DNA of 64,000 nt from Bog-473 sp963807675 (GTDB lineage Bacteria > Actinomycetota > Acidimicrobiia > Acidimicrobiales > RAAP-2). The stretch spans positions 1 through 64,000 of the forward strand of contig CAWECP010000010.1 in NCBI GenBank assembly GCA_963807675.1, given 5' to 3'. Of this stretch, positions 56,387 through 64,000 are shown in pieces. Each line of letters opens with the position of its first letter. Positions within the stretch are counted from its first letter, which is position 1. The notes under the pieces were generated by a model that saw only the letters and a list, made by a program, of their open reading frames with translations, had not been told where the DNA came from and made no database searches. Made by a program: the position numbers and the translations under genes.

Positions 56387-57550
56387 ATGAAGACGTCAGT
56401 GGGACAGGTCGCGCGGGTGTCACGCAGTGGCCAGTTGGTGGCGATCGTCGTGTCGGTCCTCGTCTCCCTTGGCTTATCCGTGGCAGCAGGTGCGAATGCC
56501 GGCGCGGCGCAGGCTGCACCGGCGCCAGACACCCCTGGTTGTTACCTGTCTCTCAATCCGCCTTCTGGACCCGTGGGGACGCTGGTCTCCATCACCGGCT
56601 CCAGTGCGACATGTAACGACGGGGGAGAGGGCGGTGAGTTCGGATTCTTCGACGAGTACGCCGCGGTCTTCATCACCGAGCTGCCGGCCGCCGGACCGTT
56701 CGCGTTCGACTACCGGATCCCGGTGACGATGGCGTCGGGCCAGTTCGACTCGGCCGTCCTGGGCTACGAAGGAGGCGGCCCGGTGGGTCCGGGTCCAGCC
56801 GGATTCCTGACCAACATGGGCGCTCCGCTCGATGCCGCATTCGACGTCACCTCGGCGCCGCCGGGGTGGGCCGACTACACCTCGATCATGGCGGCGACGA
56901 AAGTGTGCAATGGCTGCACGAGCAGCGTCGTCCCGGTCTATGACATCGTCCGCTCCGACGGTTACCTGGACACGCTCGGCCCGACGATCGCGGTGGGAAA
57001 TGCTGGAGGTCTGGCGCTCAAGGCGCCGATCGTGGGATCCGCCATCACTTCTGATGCCGGCGGCTATTGGATGGTCGGGGCTGACGGTGGGGTGTTCAGC
57101 TTCGGCGACGCCGGCTTCTACGGCTCATTGCCCACCGACGACGTCACACCGGCCGGGCCGATCGTGGGAATAGCTCCAGCGGCTGATGGAAAGGGTTACT
57201 GGCTGGTCGGTGCGGACGGCGGGGTGTTCAGCTTCGGTGACGCCGGTTTCTACGGTTCCATGGGAGGCGAGCCCCTCAACGCTCCAGTGGTAGCCATGGC
57301 TGCCACCCCCGACGGGTACGGCTACTGGGTGGCCGCCGCCGACGGTGGTGTCTTCACCTTCGGTGACGCCCCGTTTGAGGGATCTGCCGCCAGTGGTTCT
57401 CAGCAGTTCGCAATGGTCGCGATGACGCCAAGCTCCAGCGGCAAGGGTTGCTGGCTCTTGGGCCAGGACGGCGGAGTGTTCACCTTCGGCGATGCCACGT
57501 TCCTCGGCTCCGGCCGGGGTGGGCCCGGCCAAGGTGCACCAACGTCTTGA
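56387..57550 (+). CDS. Secreted protein with DGGVFSFGDA repeats
   Basis: 387 residues from ATG 56387, ten bases after GGAGG. Basic N-terminus and signal helix (LVAIVVSVLVSLGLSVAAGA) with an AxA-type cleavage region (AAQAAPAP). A ~150-residue domain starts CYLSLNPPSGPVGTLVSITG, similar in style to an Ig-like/IPT fold, and holds several Cys. Four to five repeats follow (YWMVGADGGVFSFGDAGFYG and variants), the same type as in the S53 protease. Likely an extracellular binding protein; no catalytic site seen. It ends abruptly within a repeat plus a Gly-rich tail. Confidence 0.85.
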   Translation: MKTSVGQVARVSRSGQLVAIVVSVLVSLGLSVAAGANAGAAQAAPAPDTPGCYLSLNPPSGPVGTLVSITGSSATCNDGGEGGEFGFFDEYAAVFITELPAAGPFAFDYRIPVTMASGQFDSAVLGYEGGGPVGPGPAGFLTNMGAPLDAAFDVTSAPPGWADYTSIMAATKVCNGCTSSVVPVYDIVRSDGYLDTLGPTIAVGNAGGLALKAPIVGSAITSDAGGYWMVGADGGVFSFGDAGFYGSLPTDDVTPAGPIVGIAPAADGKGYWLVGADGGVFSFGDAGFYGSMGGEPLNAPVVAMAATPDGYGYWVAAADGGVFTFGDAPFEGSAASGSQQFAMVAMTPSSSGKGCWLLGQDGGVFTFGDATFLGSGRGGPGQGAPTS

Positions 57551-57718
57551 TCGTCATTGGCCAGCGCTCCGTAAGCACTCACACGGTGCGCCCCACAATG
57601 TGCTGCGGGCATTGACCCCGCCGTCGCCTGGTATCGCTGCCCGGTCCTTCCGGCAACGATCGCTCGGGTATTCGCTTTGACGACTGCCCTTTGGCGCGTC
57701 AGGGGCTACCGTCCACCC

Positions 57719-57937
57719 ATGGCAACTCATGACGTCACCGTCGACCTCCCCACCCGCTTCGTGCTCCATTCGGATGTGACCTTCGTCGTATGGAGCGACG
57801 AAGCCAAGCTCGGCGAGCTTCAGGTCAGCAAAGGCTCAATCGACTGGCTCCCTGGCAACGGCCGGACGCGCTACCGGATGCGCTGGGAGAAGTTCAACGA
57901 GTTCATGAAGACAGAGGGGCGCGCGATACCGCGTTAG
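57719..57937 (+). CDS. Small conserved hypothetical protein
   Basis: 72 residues from ATG 57719. Reads as a compact beta-rich protein: MATHDVTVDLPTRFVLHSDV, then LGELQVSKGSIDWLPGNG and RYRMRWEKFNEFM. The KLGELxVSKGxIDW pattern is one I associate with small actinobacterial proteins of unknown role. No signal peptide. A GTG/ATG-type start 14 codons upstream is possible but less likely. Stands alone. Confidence 0.65.
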   Translation: MATHDVTVDLPTRFVLHSDVTFVVWSDEAKLGELQVSKGSIDWLPGNGRTRYRMRWEKFNEFMKTEGRAIPR

Positions 57938-57953
57938 GTCGTTCCGGTGCGCC

Positions 57954-58013
57954 GGGAAGCCGGCAAGGCGGGAAGCCGGCAAGGTGAGAAGGTGGGAAGG
58001 TGGGAAGGTGGGA
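57954..58013. repeat. Short tandem repeats in the gap after the 72-residue gene
   Basis: Two copies of GGGAAGCCGGCAAGG (from 57954 and 57970), then three 8-bp AAGGTGGG units to about 58013. Lies 150 bp before the secreted hydrolase gene. Confidence 0.7.
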
Positions 58014-58161
58014 GCCATTTATTCGTCGTCGGCATCGTTGAACCAATAGACCCGGTCCACCTCCCCGATCATCGCAAGGTTGGCCCTTCGCCGCCGGTGA
58101 TGGTAGGAAATCTGGCTGTCCAGCTCGGTGGGGGGACAAACGGGCGAAGGGAAACAAACAA

Positions 58162-59718
58162 ATGGGCGGACGGCGGGTCCTGTCGTGGGGTGTCGCGCTC
58201 GTAAGTGCCGGGACGGTCGCGGTGATGACGCCCGCGGTAGCCGATGCGCGACCGTCGCCGGCGGCCGCTTCGGCCGTGGTCTGCGACCAGCCTCCGGGCA
58301 ACCCCGCTCCCGGCACGGCGGCGTGGGAGGAACGCGACCTCAACAACCTCGAGTGTGCCACCCAGCGCCAACAGGACGAGCTGTCCAATCCGTCGTTCCT
58401 CCGCATGTGGGCGATGGAGAACGGCGAGCAGGACCCCGGCGCTGCGACCTCCGGGATCCTCAGTCAACTCGAGACCGAACGCCCGACCGGAGCCGCCGGG
58501 GACATCCCCGCCACCAAGGTCGGTGACCCGTTCCGCGACCCGTCGCTCTGGCAGCTGGCAGGGCGTGGTCATCAGACGCTCCTCACCATGAACTCGACCA
58601 CCGGCGCGCACCTGAGCGCCCGCCTCTACTGGCCCAACGGTCCCGGCCCCTTCCCCGGCGTCGTCATGATCCCGGGCCTCCAGGCCTACAACGAGATCTA
58701 CGAGTGGTTCGGCGAAGGTCTGGCCGAGTCGGGATACATGGTGCTCATCCCCGATCCACAAGGCCAGGGCGCCTCCGAGGACCTGCCGCACAACCCAGAT
58801 GGCTCGATCAACTGCTCGGTCACCGGATGCCCCAACTTCCCGACCAACGACTTCCCGGAGGTGCAGAGCGCGCTGGACTTCCTGGTGTCCACGCCGACGG
58901 ACCAGGATCTGAACGGAGACGGCGGGAACCCCAACGCACCCAACGCCGAGGGCACCGTGCTCTACAACCCGGAGTGGCACTTGCTCGACCCCTCCGAGAT
59001 CGGGGTGGCCGGCCATTCGCTGGGGGCGATTGCCGTCACCAGCGCCGGCCAGGAGGACGTCGCCGGCACAGGGGATGGATCGGGGAATATCACCTACCCG
59101 ATCAAGGCGATCGTCTCGATGGACAACCTCAACGGGAGCATCGACCTGACCAAGGGAGCGAAGATCCACGTGCCGACGCTCTACTTCGACGTTGACTACG
59201 CGTTCCCGAGCGTCCTCGAGCCCCAGAACCCCGAGAGCCCGCCCAACCCCGACGAGTTCATGGAGAACGACTCCTTCGCCCAGACCAAGGCGGCCGGGGT
59301 CGACACCATGGTCGTGGTGCCGAGGGCGAGCACCCACTACGAGTTCGACTACCTGCCGTTCCCGGCCTCGCTGCAGGCGAGCCGGTACGGAGAGAGGGTG
59401 GCCTTCTATTACATCCTCGCCTGGTACGACAAGTACCTCGACCACGACATCGTGCGTGACGGCCACAAAGGGACCCAACGCCTCACGGCCGAGTACTTCG
59501 ACGGCTCGGCGGACACCAGCTCGATTGGGGCCGGCACCTTCGACCCGGCTGCCGCTGCGGCCGACCCGACCGACCCGGCCGCCGGCAACGTCCCGTACGA
59601 GATCGCGGGCAAGTGCGTCTCGAACCTGTTGTCCTTCTACTACCAGTCGGGCTACTGGCTCGACGGCGGCAAGCTCCAGAGCTCCCACATGGAAAATCCT
59701 CTGGGCTGTCCCTCCTGA
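58162..59718 (+). CDS. Secreted alpha/beta hydrolase
   Basis: 518 residues from ATG 58162. Signal peptide MGGRRVLSWGVALVSAGTVA with cleavage near VADARPSPAA. The hydrolase core starts LSARLYWPNGPGPFPGVVMI. The nucleophile elbow is VAGHSLGAIAVTSAG. A region with Asp (TLYFDVDYAFPS) and a His in PRASTHYEFDYLPF fit the acid and His. An insertion (DQDLNGDGGNPNAPNAEG) looks like a calcium-type loop. Related to dienelactone hydrolase and chlorophyllase-like secreted esterases; substrate unknown. Intact and monocistronic. Confidence 0.85.
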   Translation: MGGRRVLSWGVALVSAGTVAVMTPAVADARPSPAAASAVVCDQPPGNPAPGTAAWEERDLNNLECATQRQQDELSNPSFLRMWAMENGEQDPGAATSGILSQLETERPTGAAGDIPATKVGDPFRDPSLWQLAGRGHQTLLTMNSTTGAHLSARLYWPNGPGPFPGVVMIPGLQAYNEIYEWFGEGLAESGYMVLIPDPQGQGASEDLPHNPDGSINCSVTGCPNFPTNDFPEVQSALDFLVSTPTDQDLNGDGGNPNAPNAEGTVLYNPEWHLLDPSEIGVAGHSLGAIAVTSAGQEDVAGTGDGSGNITYPIKAIVSMDNLNGSIDLTKGAKIHVPTLYFDVDYAFPSVLEPQNPESPPNPDEFMENDSFAQTKAAGVDTMVVVPRASTHYEFDYLPFPASLQASRYGERVAFYYILAWYDKYLDHDIVRDGHKGTQRLTAEYFDGSADTSSIGAGTFDPAAAAADPTDPAAGNVPYEIAGKCVSNLLSFYYQSGYWLDGGKLQSSHMENPLGCPS

Positions 59719-59750
59719 GACCCCTCCCGATCCGCCACCGTCAGCGTGCT

Positions 59751-59779
59751 GCTGAGCCCGAAGGGTGCTCAGGCTCAGC
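59751..59779 (+). terminator. Hairpin after the secreted hydrolase
   Basis: GCTGAGC (59751-59757) pairs with GCTCAGC (59773-59779), 33 bp beyond the stop. No T-tract. Confidence 0.4.
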
Positions 59780-59859
59780 CGAGGCGTCTCGCGGAGAGCC
59801 GTCCTCGCTCGGAGCCCGGACCCCACGTACCGTGGTGGCCAACGAGCCCCACCACCTTC

Positions 59860-60042
59860 TCAGGTGGTGACGACCGGCGGTGCGCCCGTGGGCACGACGA
59901 TGATCGGCCGGTGAGTGTGGGCTATGTAGGCGACGTCGCCGGCGTGAACGTGCAGCATCACCAAGAGCAACCCGATCATGGTCAGCGCACCGACCACCAG
60001 CGCGGTGAGGAGCCAGGTGTGGATTTCGACGGTCCGATTCAC
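59860..60042 (-). CDS. Small single-pass membrane protein
   Basis: 60 residues from GTG 60042. A polar start (NRTVEIHTW) leads into one long membrane helix (LLTALVVGALTMIGLLLVML), then HVHAGDVAYIAHTHRPIIVV with four His residues and a short Pro/Thr tail. The composition is unlike chance frames nearby. No ribosome site and no family recognised. Confidence 0.45.
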   Translation of the reverse strand: MNRTVEIHTWLLTALVVGALTMIGLLLVMLHVHAGDVAYIAHTHRPIIVVPTGAPPVVTT

Positions 60043-60466
60043 GATGAACTACAACATATCGGTCGCGGAGCTTCGCTGCTAGGCCGCGATTGAGGGGACG
60101 TCCGGCGAGATGGGAACAACGTTGATGGCCGACTTTCCGCGATGCGGTGGTGTTTGAACTACGCGAGCAATTGGTTGACTTCAATGTTGCTGCAACTGAT
60201 TCCGACGAGTATCGATTCTTGAGCTGCTTCCTCCGCACGTGATCGTCGGCCAACTCGGCCGGCTACCCGAGGTCCGGCGGGATTATCCAGAGACCGAGCA
60301 CCACCTCCACAACGCCACGCGCGTTCGCAACGGTGGGAAGTGGAAGGCATAGACGGTTCTCACCGCTGTGGTATCCCAGTCGCCGGGCCTGGTGAGAAAC
60401 GTCGGCACCAGGGGCAGGGGACGATACCTCAGACTCCTCGGGACTCTCGGTAAGTATTGTCGAAAC
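60043..60466. other. Gene-poor interval
   Basis: 424 bp with lower GC than the housekeeping block. No convincing gene and no strong hairpin seen. Confidence 0.4.
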
Positions 60467-60685
60467 ATGACCGATGCAGAACCGTCCTTCGGAAGACTCT
60501 GGCGCTACCAGTTCACTCAACCAGGTGACACCGTTGTAGAGATTGGCGAGTTCAATGGTGACGACACAGCGGAAGCAAGGGCTCGCGAGCTGTCAAAGTC
60601 AAAAGTCAGTCCGATTGTCGTGAAACGCCACAGCGCACATGTTGATGCCTGGGTGTATGTGACCGAGGTCGATGAGCGACCGTGA
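60467..60685 (+). CDS. Small hypothetical protein
   Basis: 72 residues from ATG 60467. A tidy soluble protein: FGRLWRYQFTQPGDTVVEIG, a short acidic helix (GDDTAEARARELSKSK), then VVKRHSAHVDAWVYVTEVDE. The bases just upstream (TAAGTATTGTCGAAAC) contain no ribosome site, so it may be leaderless. No family recognised. Codon use is less GC-skewed than in the housekeeping block. Confidence 0.6.
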   Translation: MTDAEPSFGRLWRYQFTQPGDTVVEIGEFNGDDTAEARARELSKSKVSPIVVKRHSAHVDAWVYVTEVDERP

Positions 60686-60955
60686 TGGGTGACATGCTTC
60701 ACGTCAGCAGCCCTGTCGTTGATTGCGAATGCGGGCTCCCCCAATAGCCCGAATTGATCGGTCGAGGACGGCGGTCACCTTGAAGCTCTGAAAGTGCTCC
60801 CGTCCGCCGGGCTGGGGTACCAACTACTGCTACCACCGAGGCAACCGTTCTAGGGCTTGGCTGATCCCTGCGCCAAGTCACAAAGTGGCAACAGCCTCTG
60901 TAGGTGCCAGCCGTTGTGAACTTGACCTGCGGTCGGCTATGTCATCATTTGTGCG

Positions 60956-61489
60956 ATGAGGTGGATGATTCTCGGCGGGCTGCGCTCTTAGTCTTGCCCT
61001 GGCGGCATCCGCCTCCTGGGTGACCTCAGCCGAGGGAGCGACTACCACGCGGACTGTGACTTACGAAGACTGGTCTTCGCCGCCCCTCGAAATTGGCGTG
61101 TTGTGCCAGCCAACGGCGCTTGCACGGGATCTCAACCGACCGTGATCGTGGGTAACAACACCACTTCCACGGTGTCGTGCATCGCGATAACGAACGGTCC
61201 GCAACAACCGACTGTGACGATCAGTACAAACCCCTTTTCAGCTTCGGAGTTCTTGCGTAAGGGAAGCACCACCGTGGCGAAGACCAGCCACGGAGTGCAT
61301 TACACGATGTCCTATGGGTGGGGCGCAAATTCTGTCCGCATCTTCAACAAGCCGGTGTACTTCTGGGGCATCGCCGCCGATTTCTCTGGTTCACCCGTGT
61401 TCTTCTCGGCGCAAGGAGTTGGCGCTCCTGGCTCACCTGGATTCAAAGATGCCATGACGATCCATACCTCGGTTCGACGTAGCCCCTAG
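60956..61489 (+). pseudogene. Secreted small protein with two compensating frame breaks
   Basis: ATG 60956 begins MRWMILGGL. An extra C at 60983 shifts the frame; reading on gives ALSLALAASASWVTSAEGAT, a complete signal peptide and cleavage site. A second shift near 61101 returns to the first frame: VPANGACTGSQPTVIVGNNT through SYGWGANSVRIFNKPVYFWG to the stop at 61489. The net change is zero, so the intended protein has about 177 residues with two or three Cys. As read, translation stops at a TAG after nine codons. No family recognised. Confidence 0.55.
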
Positions 61490-61940
61490 CCCCTTACGCG
61501 GGTTGGGATGGCAACCCGACAGAGAACTAGGCGACCCGGCGGGAAGTTCAAGAGAGCCGAGCGATGCCCCTAAACCTCCCATCGCCCGGTCTCTTTCCGG
61601 CCATGTTGACGGCCGAGCGTCGCGGTCCGGTAGGGCCGAAAGGCCCGAACCGGCGCCAATTGGGTCGGAGGACTCGGCACGCGCCCCCTAGAACTACAGG
61701 TGAAGGAGCTGGCAGTAATCGTGGCGTAGTACGTGGAGCTGTCTGCCAGCCCTTGAATGTCTCGCGGCGGTGATTTCGCGAGAGACAGCACCGATGGCGA
61801 TTCCTACCCGCCTGGACTGGTCGGTGAGCCGACCAGTCTTCAGCGCTTCGCCAACTGATTAGGGCCAACAGTCCCTATCGGAATCCCCGGTTGTATGTCT
61901 TAGGTTTCGCTCGACGGCGCAACGAAGGGTAGGAGGTATC
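61490..61940. other. Gene-free interval with hairpins
   Basis: 451 bp. GGGCCGAAAGGCCC at 61633-61646 is a GAAA tetraloop hairpin. TCTCGCG (61761-61767) pairs with CGCGAGA (61778-61784). A 10-bp stem is annotated at 61815-61838. The open frames here are Arg/Pro-rich and not convincing. A small structured RNA is possible. Confidence 0.4.
61815..61838. terminator. 10-bp perfect hairpin
   Basis: GACTGGTCGG and CCGACCAGTC separated by TGAG, followed by TTCAGC. Strong stem, weak T-run; terminator or RNA element ~100 bp upstream of the membrane protein gene. Confidence 0.45.
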
Positions 61941-62699
61941 GTGAACGACGGCGGTTCACCGAGACGACGCCAGGCACCCACGGGCGAGTGGCAATGCGAA
62001 GGTGCCCACGAATATTGCTACGACGAGCTGAGTGCCGCTCAGGTTCCAGAGCCCACACCCGCCGGCACGCAAACCGACTCCAAGTCGTCGGTTCCCGTAG
62101 GTGCATGGATGACGATTATCGGATCGCTTGTCGTCGGTATTGGGGCCCTCCTCCCGTGGGCGACTGAGTCCATCGGGGGGGTCACTGTCAACCGCAACGC
62201 GTTTCAGTTGGGCGACCACCAGTCGGTTACTTGGGTGGGCCCGATTCTGATTGTCTTTGCTGTCATCGGAATATTGATCGCTGGCGTGCGTAACTCCAGC
62301 CCCATCATCCCTCAGGGAATGCAGCGGTCCGCCGTCGTCCTTGGGCTGGTCACCATTGTCGTCATCTTTTTCAACCTTCCCACCGCACCGAGTGGACTTT
62401 CCCCGCTTGTGACTTTCACTGTCGGCTTCGGCGTTTGGCTGTGCGCTATCGGGGGAGCTCTCGTCTTCGTGGGAGGCATAGTTCTTCGATCGAAGCATGA
62501 TCCCCCAGCATCGGACGAGAGGGTCGGAATAGAGGCGATCCAGGCGGCGCTAATGACGCCCCTTGGAATCGTGAGGCATCGTCCTGACCTCGAAGAGGAA
62601 GCAAAGCGGCGACGTGAGGCGAAAGCGCGGGACCGCGTAAACGACAAGCAGTTTCAGCAAATGCAGAGACGGTTCGAACAGCGTTTGGGGAGACCGTGA
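61941..62699 (+). CDS. Four-helix membrane protein, unknown function
   Basis: 252 residues from GTG 61941, five bases after AGGAGGT. A ~50-residue polar N-terminus precedes four predicted helices: VGAWMTIIGSLVVGIGALLP, TWVGPILIVFAVIGILIAGV, AVVLGLVTIVVIFFNL, and TFTVGFGVWLCAIGGALVFV. A ~70-residue charged C-terminus ends in a coiled-coil-like EEEAKRRREAKARDR. Layout resembles small actinobacterial membrane proteins of unknown role. Its stop overlaps a GTG, suggesting a coupled downstream frame. Confidence 0.75.
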   Translation: MNDGGSPRRRQAPTGEWQCEGAHEYCYDELSAAQVPEPTPAGTQTDSKSSVPVGAWMTIIGSLVVGIGALLPWATESIGGVTVNRNAFQLGDHQSVTWVGPILIVFAVIGILIAGVRNSSPIIPQGMQRSAVVLGLVTIVVIFFNLPTAPSGLSPLVTFTVGFGVWLCAIGGALVFVGGIVLRSKHDPPASDERVGIEAIQAALMTPLGIVRHRPDLEEEAKRRREAKARDRVNDKQFQQMQRRFEQRLGRP

Positions 62700-62708
62700 C
62701 CAGTCCTT

Positions 62709-63059
62709 ATGTTGCACCTCGGCGGCGCCGGGCCACCACGGGGCTGGCGATCACACCGCGACCCTAACGGAGATCCGGTTGACGAAGGTGCTGCCTTCTG
62801 TTCCAGGTGTCGCACGTCACTGCTACTCCCGATGGGCCGAACTGCGACTCCAATTGCCGCCGAAAGCAATGAGGCCGGCGACTCTTCCGGCAAGCCCGCC
62901 GATGGACAGGATGCGAGTGAATGTCCGCTGTCCAGGAAGCCTCTGGCGGAACATCGTCACCCGTTGCTTCACATCCAGGACAACCTGAGAACCTACCTGG
63001 TGCCTCAAGTGTGCGCACTCTCGTTATGGGACGACGCACGCTCCTTAGCGCTGGGCTAG
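62709..63059 (+). CDS. Possible zinc-ribbon protein, frame uncertain
   Basis: 116 codons. The segment DPNGDPVDEGAAFCSRCRT is typical of one half of a zinc ribbon, but the partner CxxC expected just before it is missing (WRSHRDPNG). A GTG at 62696 overlaps the previous stop and would be the natural coupled start, but that frame stops after 23 codons. A further one-base shift between 62696 and 62780 would explain both facts. The C-terminal half has no recognisable pattern. Confidence 0.3.
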   Translation: MLHLGGAGPPRGWRSHRDPNGDPVDEGAAFCSRCRTSLLLPMGRTATPIAAESNEAGDSSGKPADGQDASECPLSRKPLAEHRHPLLHIQDNLRTYLVPQVCALSLWDDARSLALG

Positions 63060-63100
63060 GTCTGATTCCATTGTCGGGGACGTTTGAACTCGGGCCGAGG

Positions 63101-63430
63101 TTACGCGGGGAACGTCTTCGTTTTCACGTACCACGAAGCCGGATCGCGACGAAGGGCATCCCACCGATGCTTCATTGAGGTATGGAGCCATTCTCGAAGC
63201 TCCGGGTCGCGCCTGGCGCGTTGCCATATTGCCGGGCGGCTTTGGCCGAGCGATTCCGCGATTTGCTCCCACGACAAACCGGAGGAACGCGCAAAGGCGA
63301 TGGCCTCTTTCTGAGCCGTCTCGAAGTAACGGCTGAAGGCCGCTGCAACCCGAAGAACTTCGAGTGGATCAGGGTCCGAACTGGCCCGAATCCGGTCCCA
63401 CGCTTCCCAAAATGACTCCGAGCGCTCCAT
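63101..63430 (-). CDS. Small helix-turn-helix DNA-binding protein
   Basis: 109 residues from ATG 63430; a further in-frame start lies 13 codons upstream. Residues ~50-80 hold a helix-turn-helix of the sigma-region-4/Trp-repressor style (SGLSWEQIAESLGQSRPAIW) after a long helix (EVLRVAAAFSRYFETAQKEA). The C-terminus (ELREWLHTSMKHRWDALRRD) is basic. Such proteins act as local regulators. Downstream of and opposite to the membrane-protein gene. Confidence 0.7.
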   Translation of the reverse strand: MERSESFWEAWDRIRASSDPDPLEVLRVAAAFSRYFETAQKEAIAFARSSGLSWEQIAESLGQSRPAIWQRARRDPELREWLHTSMKHRWDALRRDPASWYVKTKTFPA

Positions 63431-63562
63431 GGTCTCGACACTGAACGACTCTGTTCCCGTTGTCAACATCCGTTTACGGAGAAAGAGATCCCCTCGGCTG
63501 CCTGCGCCGTTCCCGACTGTGTCGTTCCTGCCTGCGCCGTTCCTGACCTTATGGACGGTCGC

Positions 63563-64000
63563 TCACCGAGGCTCTAGCAAGCCGTTCGTTGCAAGGTCGA
63601 TGGAGAGCTCCCTGCGCCAGGGTTCAGGAGGGTCCCAACCTGATGGTGGAGTGAATCTCAGGAACAGTCGAACAGCTGACCCGGGGATCACGCCTCCGAG
63701 ATCTCTCGTCGCAGGGGTGGCCGGGCCTCCCAGTGATGGTCCCCTGGTCCCGCCGTTGCTGTCTTGGTAAGAGGTGCCGACGTCGTCGGACACGTCCAGC
63801 ATCCAATACCAGAAGAAGGGATCCTCAGCGGTCTCGTGCGCTTCGAGGCCAGGAGCGAACTCATAATGGAGTTCGGGTTCGGTCACTCGGGTTCCGACGA
63901 TCTCCATGTCTCGATTGGAGCGTCGGCTGAATCCGTGCGACGGCGCCGCAGGATCGACGATCTGGTCCAATCCCTGCTCCCATCGCTCATTTCGCTCTTG
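63563..64000 (-). CDS. Hypothetical protein, 5' end outside the window
   Basis: The frame is open to the window edge (146 codons visible), and upstream codons (NERWEQGLDQIVDPA) look coding, so the start is probably beyond 64000. The visible part is soluble and Pro/Trp-rich: RVTEPELHYEFAPGLEAHET, FFWYWMLDVSDDVGTSYQDS, GGTRG, ATRDLGGVIPGSAVRLFLRF, PPEPWRRELSIDL. The DDVGTxYxxxxGG motif suggests a conserved family, but I cannot name it. Confidence 0.6.
   Translation of the reverse strand, partial: QERNERWEQGLDQIVDPAAPSHGFSRRSNRDMEIVGTRVTEPELHYEFAPGLEAHETAEDPFFWYWMLDVSDDVGTSYQDSNGGTRGPSLGGPATPATRDLGGVIPGSAVRLFLRFTPPSGWDPPEPWRRELSIDLATNGLLEPR

Overview
The window is high-GC DNA with dense, mostly plus-strand operons joined by 4-bp ATGA/GTGA overlaps and frequent GTG starts. 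The gene content fits Actinomycetota. The order yajC-secD-secF / rel / hisS / aspS / rarA / alaS / ruvX / mltG / aroE / rodA, together with secreted proteins carrying YWLVASDGGIFNYGDA-type repeats, points to the class Acidimicrobiia. That placement is inference from gene content; no marker gene was compared.

Region 1 (1-9.5 kb) is a landing zone for mobile DNA. It holds (a) a minus-strand trio of tyrosine recombinase, XRE regulator and zinc-ribbon recombinase-like protein, with candidate terminal repeats; (b) a complete IS6110-like IS3-family element with 28-bp ends and a 3-bp CGC duplication; (c) a 2.45-kb element bounded by a perfect 16-bp inverted repeat, with two overlapping tyrosine recombinases and a small Cys-rich protein. 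A methyltransferase and an alpha/beta hydrolase lie between them. Region 2 (9.6-20.3 kb) carries separate metabolic and signalling genes: an APH-like kinase, an S33 peptidase, a class III CoA-transferase, a DUF885 metallopeptidase, an amidohydrolase and a cyclase/NB-ARC/TPR regulator. Region 3 (20.6-25.5 kb) holds a 43-residue peptide ORF, an ABC exporter and, convergent to them, a PAS histidine kinase with an OmpR-type regulator. Region 4 (25.5-37.1 kb) starts with a gene-free stretch containing a 21-bp tandem array and an 84-nt nested hairpin, then the yajC-secD-secF protein-export operon, then a branched-chain-amino-acid-type uptake operon whose two permease domains and first ATPase domain form one chain. 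Region 5 (37.4-56.2 kb) is the conserved housekeeping block: stringent response, three aminoacyl-tRNA synthetases, replication-fork and cell-wall genes. An S53 protease is inserted in it, and a mechanosensitive channel is on the other strand. Region 6 (56.4-64 kb) holds secreted proteins, small hypotheticals and gene-poor DNA.

A theme of the window is broken reading frames. One-base shifts or stops interrupt both recombinases of the 2.45-kb element, the amidohydrolase, the cyclase regulator (an in-frame TAG), the liv fusion, the S53 protease, a secreted protein near 61 kb, and probably the start of hisS. Because hisS is essential, part of this pattern is more likely consensus error than gene decay; the sequence alone cannot separate the two.
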